Origin: Otis tarda
Taxonomy: Eukaryota; Chordata; Aves; Otidiformes; Otididae
Assembly: GCA_026413225.1 (NCBI GenBank)
Contig: CM048553.1
Location: 117,372,690-117,436,689, forward strand
DNA: 64,000 nt
Reading direction: 5' to 3'
Of the stretch, positions 1 through 12,900 are shown piece by piece. Each line of letters opens with the position of its first letter. The first letter of the stretch is position 1. A program made the position numbers and the translations under genes. Below the pieces are notes generated by a model, which ran no database searches, was not told where the DNA came from, and saw only the letters and a program-made list of their open reading frames with translations.

Positions 1-3000
1 TATGCATTGGAAGAAATGGAATACGTGTGCCTGCAAGAGGTATTTTAAAAAACTGTTCTTCTCTATCAATATCTTCTCTATCTCTTCCAAACACAGTTTG
101 GAAACTTGATCACATTCAGTAATAGCTTTTTAATAGCATAATCTAGAAGAGTGTAAGAAAATGGATTATGACCTCAAAAACATTTTCTGCAGTGGTTCAT
201 AGGGCCAAATATTTTGCTGATAGAAAATATTGCAATAAAAATGTCGATGGGCACTTTGTCAAAAGTTGCCCTGTTTTATTGCTGAAGACACTTCTAAAAA
301 CCTGCCAACTAGAAGTGAAATATTTATGCAAGGTAGTACTGGTGTCATAAATGACATCAGTTTTGTCATAATATAGTAAATAAAGTATAAGAAATAAGAC
401 ATCAATAATGAATTTTTTCATGCAAGAGACGTTAAGTAAGAAGACAGAAGGACTCCATGGTCATAAATCTAAACTTATTCTTTATTAGGATTATTATTTA
501 CTATGTGGTAAACTAGAACTACAGATAAGGTTAACCTGCAGTCACATGAACAGAAAAGCGTAACTTCTTCGCTCAAGTTCTCATGAAGACTCCAACTTCT
601 TTTAACAATTTGCTAAAACGATTTAACAGTTGTGTGCACATTTATTTGAAATTGGATCTTAATCTAAAACTTCACACATGTAAAATAGCAATGATTTAAG
701 AAAAAAAAAAAGATTCATCATGCACCATTTTTGATCCTTAAAATGTAATCTGAAAAATCCAGATAATCTGAGTATTGATGAGTAAATGAATTAATATCCT
801 GGGCCTAAATGCATCTATGAATCTAGGCCTACCATTCCCATTGAATTCAGCTGTGACTGCAGCCAGACTAAATACAGCTTATTTTCCTGGAAAGCAAAAG
901 ATTCATTAGCTTTATTGTAAATACTATCCTAATCAGAGCGTTTTAATAATTACCAGCTACCACAAATGAACATTCACGGTGAGATACAGAGTACTGGTAG
1001 CTCAGGCAGAGCATTAACTCACATAAAGGCTGTTAGTTTCAAGCCCGTACACTTAAATTTACAAGTTTTCATTGTAAAGATTTTGTCCAAGACAAAAAAA
1101 AAAAATATTAAGAAGTATGCAATGAAGCTGCTTTTTCACAACTGCCTCCCATTTCCACCAATACTTAGCAGCCAAAGTGAGGAAGATGACAGCAAATGAA
1201 GAAGGTTCCCATTACATACCTGCCCTTCCACTGTCATCCTAATGCATACATTCTCATTTCTCTTCTGTAGCAGAAGCAGATCACTGTGCAAAGGCCTTCA
1301 CTGAAATGGGTTTAAACAATCCGTTTTCAATGGGAAAGTCTCAATGCTACGAGAAAATATATTTTCACGGCAATCTTCATCAACGTCAAGCTTCACACCC
1401 TTAGAAAGGATATTGTAACATGGTAAAAACACCTACCAAGTCTTCAGAAAAATTCTAGCTCGTAGCCAGCTTCATAACATACTGAACAAAAATAAAGTGT
1501 TGCCTTGCACAGAGGAAAATTTTCTGGGGGGTATGTTCAGCACCCACTCATGTTCTTTGAACTCTGGCTTGCAGAGAAAAAGAGTTCTTAGCTGGCAAGA
1601 AAAGATGTGGTGACAAACAACAATAAAATATTCCCTATCTCCTTGTAATCTTTTATGGCTTTGTTATTGAAAAAGTTCTACATACGACTCTAAAAATACA
1701 TATATTTCTAAATAACATTTCAGGTTAAAGAAATGTTCTGCTCTGATTTACATTAATAAAAGAATAATTAAATTGAATAGTGGTTTTAGTGTAGCTGAGG
1801 ATACAATTCATCCAGAATGCTTAGGGCTTGTTTGACCTACAGATGAAGAGAGTGGATCTGAAAAGCAGCCAGAAAGAGAACATGAACCTCTCAGGCAGTG
1901 ACATCTCCCCTGTGTGGTCTGGAAAATAAAAAATGTGATCCCTAAGGACAGATGTTAAGATGAAAAATGGTATGAGCTGTGATTCCTGAGCCTTGTCCCC
2001 TTAACTCGACTGACACGTTCAATCAGTTCTGTCACAGCAGGAATACCTTCTGGGGTGGTCTTCCCTCATAGGCCTCCCACTGTTCCTTCCAAGCAGAGGC
2101 AGCAGTGCTCCAAGCTGCCACTGCCCTTTCCTTTCTCCAGCATTCCCTTCAGCTGCCCATGGCATTGCAATAAGGAGAAATTTTTTTTTTTTAATTTATT
2201 TTTAAACTAGTCTTACAGTTGCAGAGCTTTTGGTACACTCAGATCACGTTTTCAAGTGTTTCCCTGACACCATGAGAGCTAGCAGTGCATCGTACAAAAA
2301 GCGGAGTCTCAAGGTATCATCCAGGTCCAAGAGCTCAGGCTTTAGCTGCATCAGCAAATGTCATTCACATCACCCTGGATGTCAGCAGCCACGAGACGTG
2401 GAGCCCATGTCCCAACTACATTCTTGTCTCTCCCGCTGGCATGTCCCCGACGCTACATCTGCAGGGAGAGTAGGGATGCTGGGCATATCACCTGATGGTT
2501 TCTTTCACAAGGATAGGAAAAAAAGAAGTAATTGCCTGTGAATTTCAAAAAGTATTTGTTTTCTTGGTCAGAACTGGCTGTTACTTTCTCCGCAACATTC
2601 CCAACACACAGAAATACCTCCTTCCTAGACCTCATCCTAGGGCTTCAAAACATCTAGAGATCATGAGGCACCTGTTTCAAGACTATCACTAAATTATTTC
2701 CTTCAAAAAAATACAAACCTACAGTTACAGTCTCTTTTTTGAGCAGAATTTTCACCGTCCTTGAGGAAACAGGTTAAAGAACAATATCAAAATTATCAGA
2801 GGTCATCACATTTATTCTAACTTAAAAAGGGAAAAACCCAAAGGAATAATCTCTGTAACCATGAGCTGAATTGATTTATACACTACTACAGTCTATAAGC
2901 AACATTTTTTTAAACCATGCTAATTTTTCACTTTTTCAGCTACCACTAAAGCAATTAGCAGAACTCATTAGCTGAGTGACATTTTACAGATTAATGATTT

Positions 3001-4829
3001 ACTCCTGTAAACTGATAGAAATGCACAGTAAATAAATCTTGATTTAAATGGGATCAGGAAATCACTCAGTCCTGGAATACGTTTAATCAGCATTTACGGT
3101 TTTAAAAACAGAAGTGTTAAGAAAATTATCTTCTGTTCCAGTCTAGTTTTTACTCTACAGAAGTAATTCCGTCCATGACGTTATTCAAGGGTAATTTTGA
3201 AAACAGAGCAAACATTAAGATTTCAAGTGACTGAAATAATGGCAATGTGCATATGAAGAAAGGCTGATGTTCCTTCAGTGGCTTTCCATTACTGCAGAAA
3301 ACTTTATATTTTAATACACTCAGACACAATCCCTTATCTCACTGGCGCAAGAGTAGAATAAGTGACAGACATCCAGGAGTCTCTGTCTACATTGCAATTC
3401 AGAAACCTGATACCTAGGCTAGATGATACATTAGTGTAGACAGTTCTATATTACAGTAGATCATAAATTAGATGAGCTTTAAAATTAAATCTTTTGAGTA
3501 AAGTTGAAATCTGGCTTTATATTTCATGGCTATCTTTGGGAAGAAAGTTGAAGAGAAATTCTGTCCCTATTAATCTGAGTGTAGCTGTGATTGTACCATA
3601 TCTGATTCCATTCTCCCCCAAGCGCTCCCACTGGCAGGGCGACTTTTTCAGTAAGGCAGCTGAATTTGCGTATTACAACTGAAGAATAACAGAAATGTTG
3701 ATTTTTGTAGTTTAGTTGGTGGAAGGAAAACTTACTTTAGATCAGTGAGAAAGCTTTGGTACATCCCTGAGCTTCCTCACATCATGTAGCTATTGTGACC
3801 TCAGATTTACATAATGAAAGCCATCAAAAAATATTTTTTTCCATTTTCACCACAATATTTATACACTATCTTCCTCCTCGAGGCATAGGTATTTTCCACG
3901 CACACGAGCACTTTGACAGAACGTTTCTCACAACCTAAACCAATTGATTTTACTTATCTTTTTATTTTAACATATATGCTGTACATAAATGGCTCTGTGT
4001 TATGCTTGGAAAGAACAGCATTTTAGAACAGCTCAAAAGACAGCCTGTGCAGTGGGACCCACACAGGCCACAGGTATTGAGTATTCTTTCTACAGAACAG
4101 GAACTCTGCCAACAAATCCAAACACTGAAAGTGAAAATTCTTTTATTTTCACATTGACACCTCATGCATTCCTTCTGGAGCAATACATAATGTAAGTAAC
4201 TGCCAGTTACTTTGAACCTCTGTATTAGCTGCTGAATTTGGCAAATCCTGTCTCAAAAGTGAAATCAAAGTGTAGCTGAGGTTATCTTTCAAGAAACAGT
4301 ATCGCTTCCTAATACTAAGTACTTTTCCCAAACATCAAAAAATTGCATCTGTAGACATGGTTTAGGGACCTTTCCTGTCCTGAGGGAAGACACGTAACTC
4401 CAGGAGGAATCCTAGGCTACTTAATGAAAAAAGCTAGGACTAAAGTTTTTAAAACTGTATCAAGCAAGGAACACATAATCCTCCTTATGGAAAAGCTGAT
4501 GTTTCAAGGCACAGGTCACTAGATAATTTCTATCAGAGCAAAACCTAGTCACAGACAAAACTGAAAGTGAATCGGTGCTCATTTCCTTTGCTAGCTTCAA
4601 GTCTTGAATCCTTAGAGTTAGTGATATTTATCTATAACCTAGGACATGAAGGACAGTAGAATAGGATAAAGAATCCTATTTGGCTTTCTGTGTAAAGACT
4701 CAGGGGGAGACCAGCATTTCTATTGATAGAATTATATTCTAATAACTTCTAATTATAGAACTGAGCTCTCCCTACATTATTTTTCCACCTGCTTCTTCTA
4801 CCTGAAGTTTTGAATGATACTGAAGTTAT

Positions 4830-5715
4830 GTTAGGAGTTGCTGAATCTGTCCTGGTGGAGGCAAGGCTGCTGCAGCTCCACGTCCTCAGCTTCAGCCATT
4901 GGTGAGGTTGAGCACGTTTTCCCAATGGGCACACACATGGACCTGTATGTATAATACATGTTACGCATGGCCAGCCTCACAGACCAAAACACAAAGAAGA
5001 CACAGCAGTCACAGAGACAGAAATGGCTGATCAGGTCTGCTGGTGGGAAACACACACAGTCTGGATCCCTCCAGCAGCTGGCCTCACACACTCAGGCTGC
5101 CCAGTAAGTTGGCCCCTGGATCCCAGGGCTCCCCAGTTGGTGACACATGAACAATACGAGCTCCGAGGGCCACAACCCCACTCCACTTGCTGATGCAGAC
5201 CCCCTGACTCCCAACTACGCACACTGAATACCACAACAAGTGCCTTTGGACAGTGGGTTTACCCAGCAGCTGACCCTTGGATCCTTGGTCTCCTCCCAGC
5301 TGCAGGTACCTGGGCAGGTGAGCATCCAGTGCCCGTCGCTCTACTCCAGTTGCTGGTACAGAGGAGCCCTCTTGCTCACACCAACACGCGTGCAGACACA
5401 CACACACACATGCTCTGTGGATCCCTCCAGTAACTGGCCTTATACACCCACTCTGCCCAGCAGCTGACCTTTAGATCTTCTCATCTCCAGTTGCTTTGCA
5501 TACAGAGATAGATGTATGTGGACGGGTCTCTTGGTTGACCCTCCAGGCTCCACAGTCTTCACAGTAGTAGGACCTCCTGGTCCCTCCAGCAGCCAACTCC
5601 TCCAGTTGTCTCACGCACAGAGGTTGACCTGGAGACTACTAGATTCCACAGTCTCACCTGTAGCTGGCTTGGACCTTCTGGCAGCAGGTGCTTCTTCAGT
5701 ATCTGGCTCTGAGAA
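4830..5715. repeat. Degenerate CT-rich tandem array, probably ERV/LTR-derived
   Basis: A GC-richer island in AT-rich surroundings. A short theme, roughly CCAGCAGCTGGCC followed by TGGATCC or a CACAC stretch, recurs with many changes near 5068, 5098, 5131, 5261, 5283, 5343, 5424, 5455, 5486, 5577 and 5600. Spacing is irregular, about 25-80 bases. A short CA run (5396-5410) lies inside it. I recall similar arrays in long terminal repeats of bird endogenous retroviruses, but I cannot define LTR ends or a target duplication here, so the ERV origin is inference. Open frames across it are by-products of the low stop-codon density and are not genes. Confidence 0.5.
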
Positions 5716-5778
5716 GAAGGAAAAAAAAAAAAGTGATGTCTGCTTATTGATGAGACAGAAGAGACATTTAGAAGCAGC

Positions 5779-5802
5779 GAGCACTAGATGGCAGCAGTGC
5801 TC
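5779..5802 (+). promoter_or_regulatory. CTCF-like motif inside a 7-bp inverted repeat
   Basis: The bases CACTAGATGGCAG (5782-5794) fit the core CTCF recognition pattern CCASNAGRKGGCAG closely, except for the first C. The motif sits between perfect 7-base arms, GAGCACT (5779-5785) and AGTGCTC (5796-5802). It lies about 3.2 kb past the inferred end of TRAPPC8 and just beyond the CT-rich array. Binding is inferred from the motif alone. Confidence 0.35.
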
Positions 5803-8800
5803 AAGTCATTTAATTTGGGTACAGAAGTAGAGCAGTTACCTATATACAGCAATGCAATTTCCATGTATTTTCCACGGCTCCAGAGAAGGAATTCAATACT
5901 AAAGGCAGTGTAGATAAATCTCACAAAGCTGCTAATAAAGTGCTCAGTGAATACAGTAAGCAATAGCAAAATCAAGCAATATTTCAACTTCCCACTGCCC
6001 TAAGAGTAGATATGAGTAGTAACATGACAGAACCACTAACTACAATTCTCAATATCAGAGAGAAAAATACGGCATAACTGAAGAGGAATACACTGCTCCT
6101 GTCCCATCACCTACCTCCCACTTCCATGGGGTTGGGCAATGCCACCCCTTTCCCCTCTGCCTGCCACAGCACTGCCCCAGTGCTGCTGGAGGGAGGGAGG
6201 AACCCCCACCCCGCCAAGGGCTCGCTGTACCTTCTGTGCCATTAACGGCGATAGCTAGCAGTTAACTGGGACAAGGCTTAAGCTTCTAGATGGTTGGGGG
6301 AAAGCTGGTAACATTGTAAGACCCCGTAAAAAAGTGTAGTTATGGGCCATTCCTCTTCTCCCTCCATAATTAGGACAAAAATCACTATCCAGACATGCAG
6401 GTGTCTAATCTGTATCCGTTCCCTTGTGCTACCCGAATACCAGATGTGATCAAAAGGCATGGCTCGGTGATGGACCTTGATGCTGCCCTCTGGGCATCAG
6501 CAAATACGAGGGATACACCCCAGGTGACCTTGTGAGAGACAGGACACAGACCCCCAGCACCCATACCCTGAATGAAACTGGTCATTTTACTTTTAATGAA
6601 AACCCACAGCTTGGCAAGTTTCATGGTTTTATGTTAGAGAAGTAGCAAAATAGGAAAATTCATTAGATTCCTAAAATCAAAGATCTCCTGGATCCAGTTA
6701 TTTTTGTGGCTTTTTCTAGCTAGCTCAAATAAGATTTATATACTCTGAGCTGCAACATTGCTGTGACAGAGGCATCAGGATGCTCTTCTTGCACACTTCA
6801 GCAGGTTCACAGGATTCTTCCGAAGGCAACTGCAAGTAGCGGAGTTTCAGCCTTTGTATAAATACTCATTTGCTCAATAGCAAGACCAGATTAATTTTCA
6901 TTTCAACACAACTGTTTTCCATCATCTCTGTGGGTCCACACATGGGCACACAGTTTTCCATGTGAGAATTCATTAAGGAGCCAGGCTTAGCTCTACTTCC
7001 ATGCTAGCTCCTCTCCTAAGCAAATCACATAGTAAACATCTGCTCTGACACACCAATGATCGCATTTCAAACTTGATTATCAACAGCTCCATGCTCTTTA
7101 CACAGCATAATGTGCATCATCAGCAACACACCATGAAGGAACCAGTGTCAATTTAGAAACAAAGCATGTTAATGGTTACAAAATAGAGTCATTCCTTGGA
7201 CACAGCATGGCAACAGTCTTCTGCGACAGTATGCTAAGCTTTCGAAGTTAGAATCACAGACACCGCTTCTCAGTAAATGGTCTTAGCATATGACAAGTTA
7301 AAACTTCAGTATTTTTGGAATCACTATGTAAGGAAAGAGAATAAAGGGGAGATTTCACTTAAGTGTGAAGAGAATGCAAGCTGGGTTTGTTTTTTTTTTT
7401 TTGGTTTGGGTTTTTTTTAGCTACATGATACTGTCTATAGTATAATCAAAGTCTGGCTTATTTGTAGGGTTGATAGCCTATACTGCTCAGCTTTGCAGAG
7501 CTCTTTGGGAACATTTGGTATACATAAAAAACATGTCTAGATACACAGAAATGTATCTTAAAACTGCATGCTGAAGAGGCTATTGATTTCATTCATACTG
7601 AATTAAACATTATTCCAACACTTTTAGCCTCCTGCCACATTATTATCTGACCATAATCCTATAAATATTCTCAGAAACATGAAGAAGGGTCCATCGCATA
7701 ATGTGCATCCAACACAATGTGTGTTATCACGGTTTTTTACCTAGATTAGCACTAACAGACATGACACTTGTTAGTTTTCTTAATCTAAAAGTTAGGATCA
7801 CTGACAAGTAGTACACCACTCAAGAGGACAGCACAGACTGGTAGTTTCTGTATTTAGTCAAGCCTGCCCTTTAGAGCAGTGCAACTTCGAAATCACAGGA
7901 GATAGCATTTATTACCAGGTTCTTCTGACAGGCTGAAAAGCAGTTAAATCCCTGACTCTTATCTTGCAAAACTCTTGTGGAAACATCCTCTATCAGAATA
8001 ATGTGACTTATGCCACTTCAGTATTTGAAGAAGTCTTAAAAATACACCAGCCATGACTTAGAACATTGTGGCCTACAGCTGGATAGCTGAATGACATCAA
8101 TAATGACTTTTCTTTCCTAAAAGAGTACCAAGACAGCAAGAGGACTGATGACACAGCTTAAGGCTACAATGCCAAGAACCACTTGGAAAGATTAGTCTTC
8201 CAGTATGTTCAAAAGCAGAAGAGAACTACTCAACCCCTGAAGCAACATATTCACTGTTAGATAATAATCAATAATATAGTAATACAAATTATTCTATTGA
8301 TTTATCAACATGATACACAGTTGTATTAAGCACAACTATGAAACGTCACGTGCTGTGAATAGGTTCTAAGACTTTTCAGGAAGTCTTAAGTCTTGGAGAC
8401 AGTCATATAGTAGCACTGAATATGAGTAAAATTTGAAACCCTACCTAAAAAGAAGAAAATGCATCTGCAGGCAGATGTACTGTTTCATAAGCCAGTGCTG
8501 TCCGACGTAGAAGTTTCCTTCAGCCACAAGACCAAGTAGACTGTCAGAAGTCTTGGGTTTCTTTAGGTGCTCAATTTTGCTTGTACTCAGCCAACCTATC
8601 ACAAACTGTAACTCCTAACTGGTTTTGCTGAATTGCTTCACATAGCCTTCCCTACATTCAGCAGCTGTTACTCAAATTAAAAATGCCCAGCACAGAGCCA
8701 AGTAATTAAGACTTCCCAGACAGCTGAATTCTGTATGGTACCCGGGAACACTGGGCAAGAACTCAAAAGGCAAATACAGCAGCCACTACAAGTTCTAGTG

Positions 8801-8954
8801 TACATCAACGCCACGTATTGCAACAGGACAGGAACTTCACTTGAGTAAAGAGTGCCATAATGAGGACAATACAGAATATATATGTACAGTATCAGCACCT
8901 CTAGATTGCTAGAGTTGTATCAAAAGGAAAAAAAAAAGGAGACCACAAGTCTAT

Positions 8955-9759
8955 ACAGTGGATATGGTGTATGTTTTATTCTATTTACAGTACATTTGTT
9001 ATAAATATAATACATTTCTTGAAAATCTTGAGTAGATTTTTTTAAAACAGATCAATAGTTATAGTTACATAATAAAGTAAGTGACAATTTAAATGACAAT
9101 CTCATGGTTGTGAAATAGTGCATTCTGTGTTGAGATGAATGAGAAAATACTCAAATTGGTTGAAGAAATTAAACACCTTAGGTGGGACTTGTATGCAAAC
9201 CTTGAAAGGTCACCAGTTTCCATAAACATGAAAAGTCAAGACAAAGTTTTAAACTAAAGAACTGAGAAACAGAAATGGGTTTGAGAGATCTTACTGAACT
9301 TCACAGTAAAGTTGGGATTTATCATGACTAACGGCTTTGGAAAGGAAAAAGCCAATGACTGTTTCTTCCTGAACCATATCCTAATACAGCCACAAATATT
9401 AAACACACCATGCTGGAAGTTGTAACAGCAGTCAAGCTGCATTTTTGACAGGGCATAGGACATATAAATATGTTCAGATCTGGAGTTAAAGAGTATTGTG
9501 TGTTATGAATATCTTAATTACCAGAGAAGAAATACATTATAAAAGGATAAATGTATTTTCAGTCCAACGTGCTTTGCATTGGGAAACAAATCGACAAGTT
9601 GTCTGAATATTTTGCTATTTTCTTTCCTACACAATCTTTAGTAACAAATTAGATGTTTGAGGTGCTATTTCCAAAAACTGCAGCAAAATGTCAACCAGCA
9701 ATCTAAGAAAAGAATCCCATTTATTTTGTCTTTTAATGTGATTTTTTTTCAGGAAGTGG
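8955..9759 (-). other. TRAPPC8: TRAPPC8 3' untranslated region (inferred)
   Basis: This runs from the base after the stop codon to an inferred cleavage zone about 15-25 nt past the AATAAA signal at 8975-8980. The sense-strand sequence beyond that point is U- and GU-rich (CTTGTGGTCTCC followed by a run of T, roughly 8927-8953), as expected of a downstream element. No coding frame or intron is evident. An earlier AATAAA (9720-9725) only about 35 nt after the stop could give a very short alternative UTR. Confidence 0.55.
8975..8980 (-). promoter_or_regulatory. Polyadenylation signal AATAAA
   Basis: The plus strand reads TTTATT, which is AATAAA on the gene's strand, about 780 nt past the stop codon and followed by a U/GU-rich stretch. 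I choose it over the very proximal AATAAA at 9720-9725 because of that downstream element. Cleavage near 8955-8962 is inference. Confidence 0.5.
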
Positions 9760-9994
9760 TCAGATATTATTGATAATAATCAGTGCAGGCATGGAGTTCT
9801 GCTGACTTGTTTCAAACAAAGTAACTTGGTCCGCTAGCTTGGCAAATACTCTGGGGGTTCCAAGATTATAGACTCCTGTATGAACGAAGCAAGCTTTCAG
9901 CTGCAAGCTATAGACCTCCTGGCTTTTCAGTTGAAGCTTGTACTGTGTTTGCCCAAGCCATGTAAAAGATCCATGGATTTCTAGTGCTTCCGGG
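9760..9994 (-). CDS. TRAPPC8: TRAPPC8 window exon 28 (last, with stop)
   Basis: Encodes about residues 1353-1430, beginning [20 protein letters not shown] and ending PALIIINNI before TGA at 9760-9762. It is the C-terminal edge of the last beta-sandwich domain. It enters in phase 2 (the split Ser codon AG|C matches the previous exon). The acceptor lies at 9995-9996 after TTTTCCAG. The sequence is nearly identical to the mammalian C-terminus as I recall it, including the PRVFAKL and [12 protein letters not shown] segments, so the stop position is secure. Confidence 0.97.
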
Positions 9995-12900
9995 CTGGAA
10001 AAGAAGGTAACAACATTATTTCTCTGCATCGGAAGCATGTATTACCAGTTTACATGATTCCCTCCAACCTCAAGTTTTCCCAAGATTTCAGAATGCACTG
10101 TGTGTCTGTCACTGGCCCCTTTACAAAGATATGCTTGTTTATGCTTTCTGGAAACTTCTTTTCAAAAGTTAGGAACTGGCAACTTAAGTTACTACTCTGG
10201 CAGTCTTTCGATGCGAGAGTGCCCACTGCCATTTGTCTTTGATGTCTTGGAATTTGCTGAGTCTTTTTGACTGCTTGCCTACAATAATTTCCCTTACGTT
10301 ACTGCCTTCCCCAAATGCATCATGCTTTGTTTGTTTCTCACACACACACCCCGCCCCTCTCCTTTAACAGATTAAGGCTTCTCTAGGAAGACAAAACTAG
10401 AATTTGACAGGATAACAGTTGCAATCACAGGTATAGACAGAACTGCGCTTAATGTTTTATAAAGATACTAAATGCAGCTTCAAAAAAAGGTCATGTCTGT
10501 ATATCCTTTTTCCTACTACATCCACATACACACCCATCCTCAAACATATACACACTCCGAGATCAAGTACCTAAGGTACCCTTGGGTATCTTTATGGATC
10601 CCTGTGTCCACCCATCAGCTCAATTTAACTCCGAGTCCTTAATACTTGATGTTCTTCGACTCACACTTAACACACCCTTTACAGCAGCTCTACCCTTGGC
10701 TTAGATGAATCAGTACAGAACTTTAAAGCATTTTCTTGATTCTTAATATACTGTACACTATATACAAAACATTAGTTATACACGTACGTATAATGATGAA
10801 TTCCAGTGTATTCCCAGCTTTGTACAGAACCAGCACATAACACTAACAGTAGACATACTAACAAGATCCAAATTGTCACAATTTTAGGAATTCCTACATA
10901 CATCAGAGTGCATATCACATCAAAATAGTCAACATGGATATACGCTGCTTTAGAGCCATTGCATTAAAAAGTTGGGGCAGCAGGGGGAGGCGTTGTGTTT
11001 TTGTTTGTTTTTAAGAAGTGACTACACTATCCTTCCAAAGACATGTCTTACAATGCTGTTACGAAACATGAACATCTTGTGAAAAAACACGAATTAGTGA
11101 ATAGCTTCCTAATTTTAACAGATAAATCAGACAGACTTAAGTCTTCTGCCCTCTGTTTCTGAAGCTGTGTATTAGGCCCTGGGCATTTAATGTCTTTCTT
11201 GCTTGGACAAACCGCTGGTAAGAAGCCAGTGCTCCTTCATGAGTAAGCCTACCTCTGTGTTCCAACCTGCTTCCCTCACCCCCACCAAGAATATTCAGTC
11301 AAGAATCCCACAGTCTATTTTGTGGTAAGCAGACTGAGAAGCATTAATGTCTACCCAGGGTGGAAGGTGGGGGAGAGGGGAATGTCACCTGAATTAAACA
11401 TGAGTTAAATTGCCCTGTTTTAACACAAGTAAAAGAACTAACAGTGGTATATCATGGTACTGAACTCTCTTTCCCACAGAAATCCTTAGTAAAACTTTTA
11501 GAAGCAATTCACAATAGTGCTAATATTTTCACACATAATACTACAGTTCTACGCAAAAAGCCAGTCATAAGAATCAGTTGATAAACCTAGGGGAAATCTT
11601 AAAAATACCTAAGGTTCTACGACATTTTATACTAAGTCAAATTGCAGGAGGAAATACTTGTTTAAACTTCTGAAGTTGTATTCTACAAGTTACTCAATAT
11701 TTTAAAAATTAAAATGCACCAACATATGTTTAATAAAAGTAGTTCACTAGTTCAAAAGCATTTCTACTTTCCTAGAAAATATACACAGAGTTTAACTATT
11801 CAAGAGCCACAATTCCAGGCCCAGTCAGAAGCAAAGTAAAATTGAGCACTGACTGAAGATTCCTATTTGACTGTATGAAGGCTTTAATCACCTTCAGATT
11901 TTTCAACGAAGCCACTGTTGAGAAAACCCTATTCTAGATATTCCATATAGTTAAAACATTAAAAGACTACCCAAAACTAGGAAGCATTCTCTCAAAATAT
12001 TGTTTTATTTACATTAGCATATTACCTTGTTGTTTTATGCCGCAAATCAATCATCACATCTACAACAGCCTGGGAACAATTGGAAAGTAGGAGAGTGACA
12101 GGTACCAGACAGAGACTGCGAAGAGAAATCGTTTCATAGTAAAGGGAAAATGTCTTACTCTGGATAGTCTTAATTATATCCCTAAATAGTTAACATAAAC
12201 TTCAAGTAATATAAAATTAAGATGTAGTTGTCTATTATGCAACAGTCAGACAGTGTACACAGCAGTATAATCACTTACATTGACTAGAGTTACTCATAAT
12301 AAAAGCTACTGAGGCAAACAACATTGGCTCAGTTGAGCCAGGCTAAGTTATCACTTTCCTTTGTCCAGCTGAGAAAAGCTAGCAAAAGCATAAATAATAC
12401 CTTTGTTTACAGGAAGTCTACTGTTATGACAAGAGCCATTTCAGAATGGGATAACATGGTCCAGTATGCTACCCCCTGAACCACTGTTTAGCACTTTGTC
12501 TAGAAACTTTTCTTTTTACTGCCTCCTTTGAATTGCTGGTATTTGGCCTAAACTTTTAGCCAGAACAGTGCCCAAACAGAACAGACAGCACATAATATTT
12601 GGTGTTAATTTAAGCCTTTACCCTGAATAAAACTAATACAGTTAGTTGATATTCTGCTTGTTCACTATTAGTATGACTGTTTCTATAAATAATGCTGGAG
12701 CAAGAAAGACCCCAAGATATTCACAAGCAGGTACACAAACTGCTGCAGCAGAAAGAGCTCTATGTATGCAGCAAGCTATTTGCGTCACTGGAACTCCTTG
12801 CCATTGCTTAACAGTTTAGATATCCTAAACTTGACTAACAAGAAAAGAACAATTAGCAACTATAACAACTAAGATATGAACTTGTTACTAGAACAATGCA

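Larger units (their letters stand above)
1..8954. other. Intergenic DNA downstream of TRAPPC8
   Basis: I see no gene in this stretch. Open frames on both strands are short, lack recognisable family signatures and are interrupted by homopolymer runs. It is AT-rich with scattered poly(A)/poly(T) tracts (for example 2180-2192 and 7389-7401). The only structured part is the CT-rich array at 4830-5715 with the CTCF-like site beyond it. In human, from memory, the neighbour on this side is the SLC25A52/B4GALT6 region, but nothing here matches an exon of either. Confidence 0.6.

Noticed and set aside
1-8954. Possible 5' end of the downstream neighbour gene (SLC25A52/B4GALT6 region in human)
   Set aside because: No exon of such a gene and no CpG-rich promoter could be recognised; synteny alone is not evidence.
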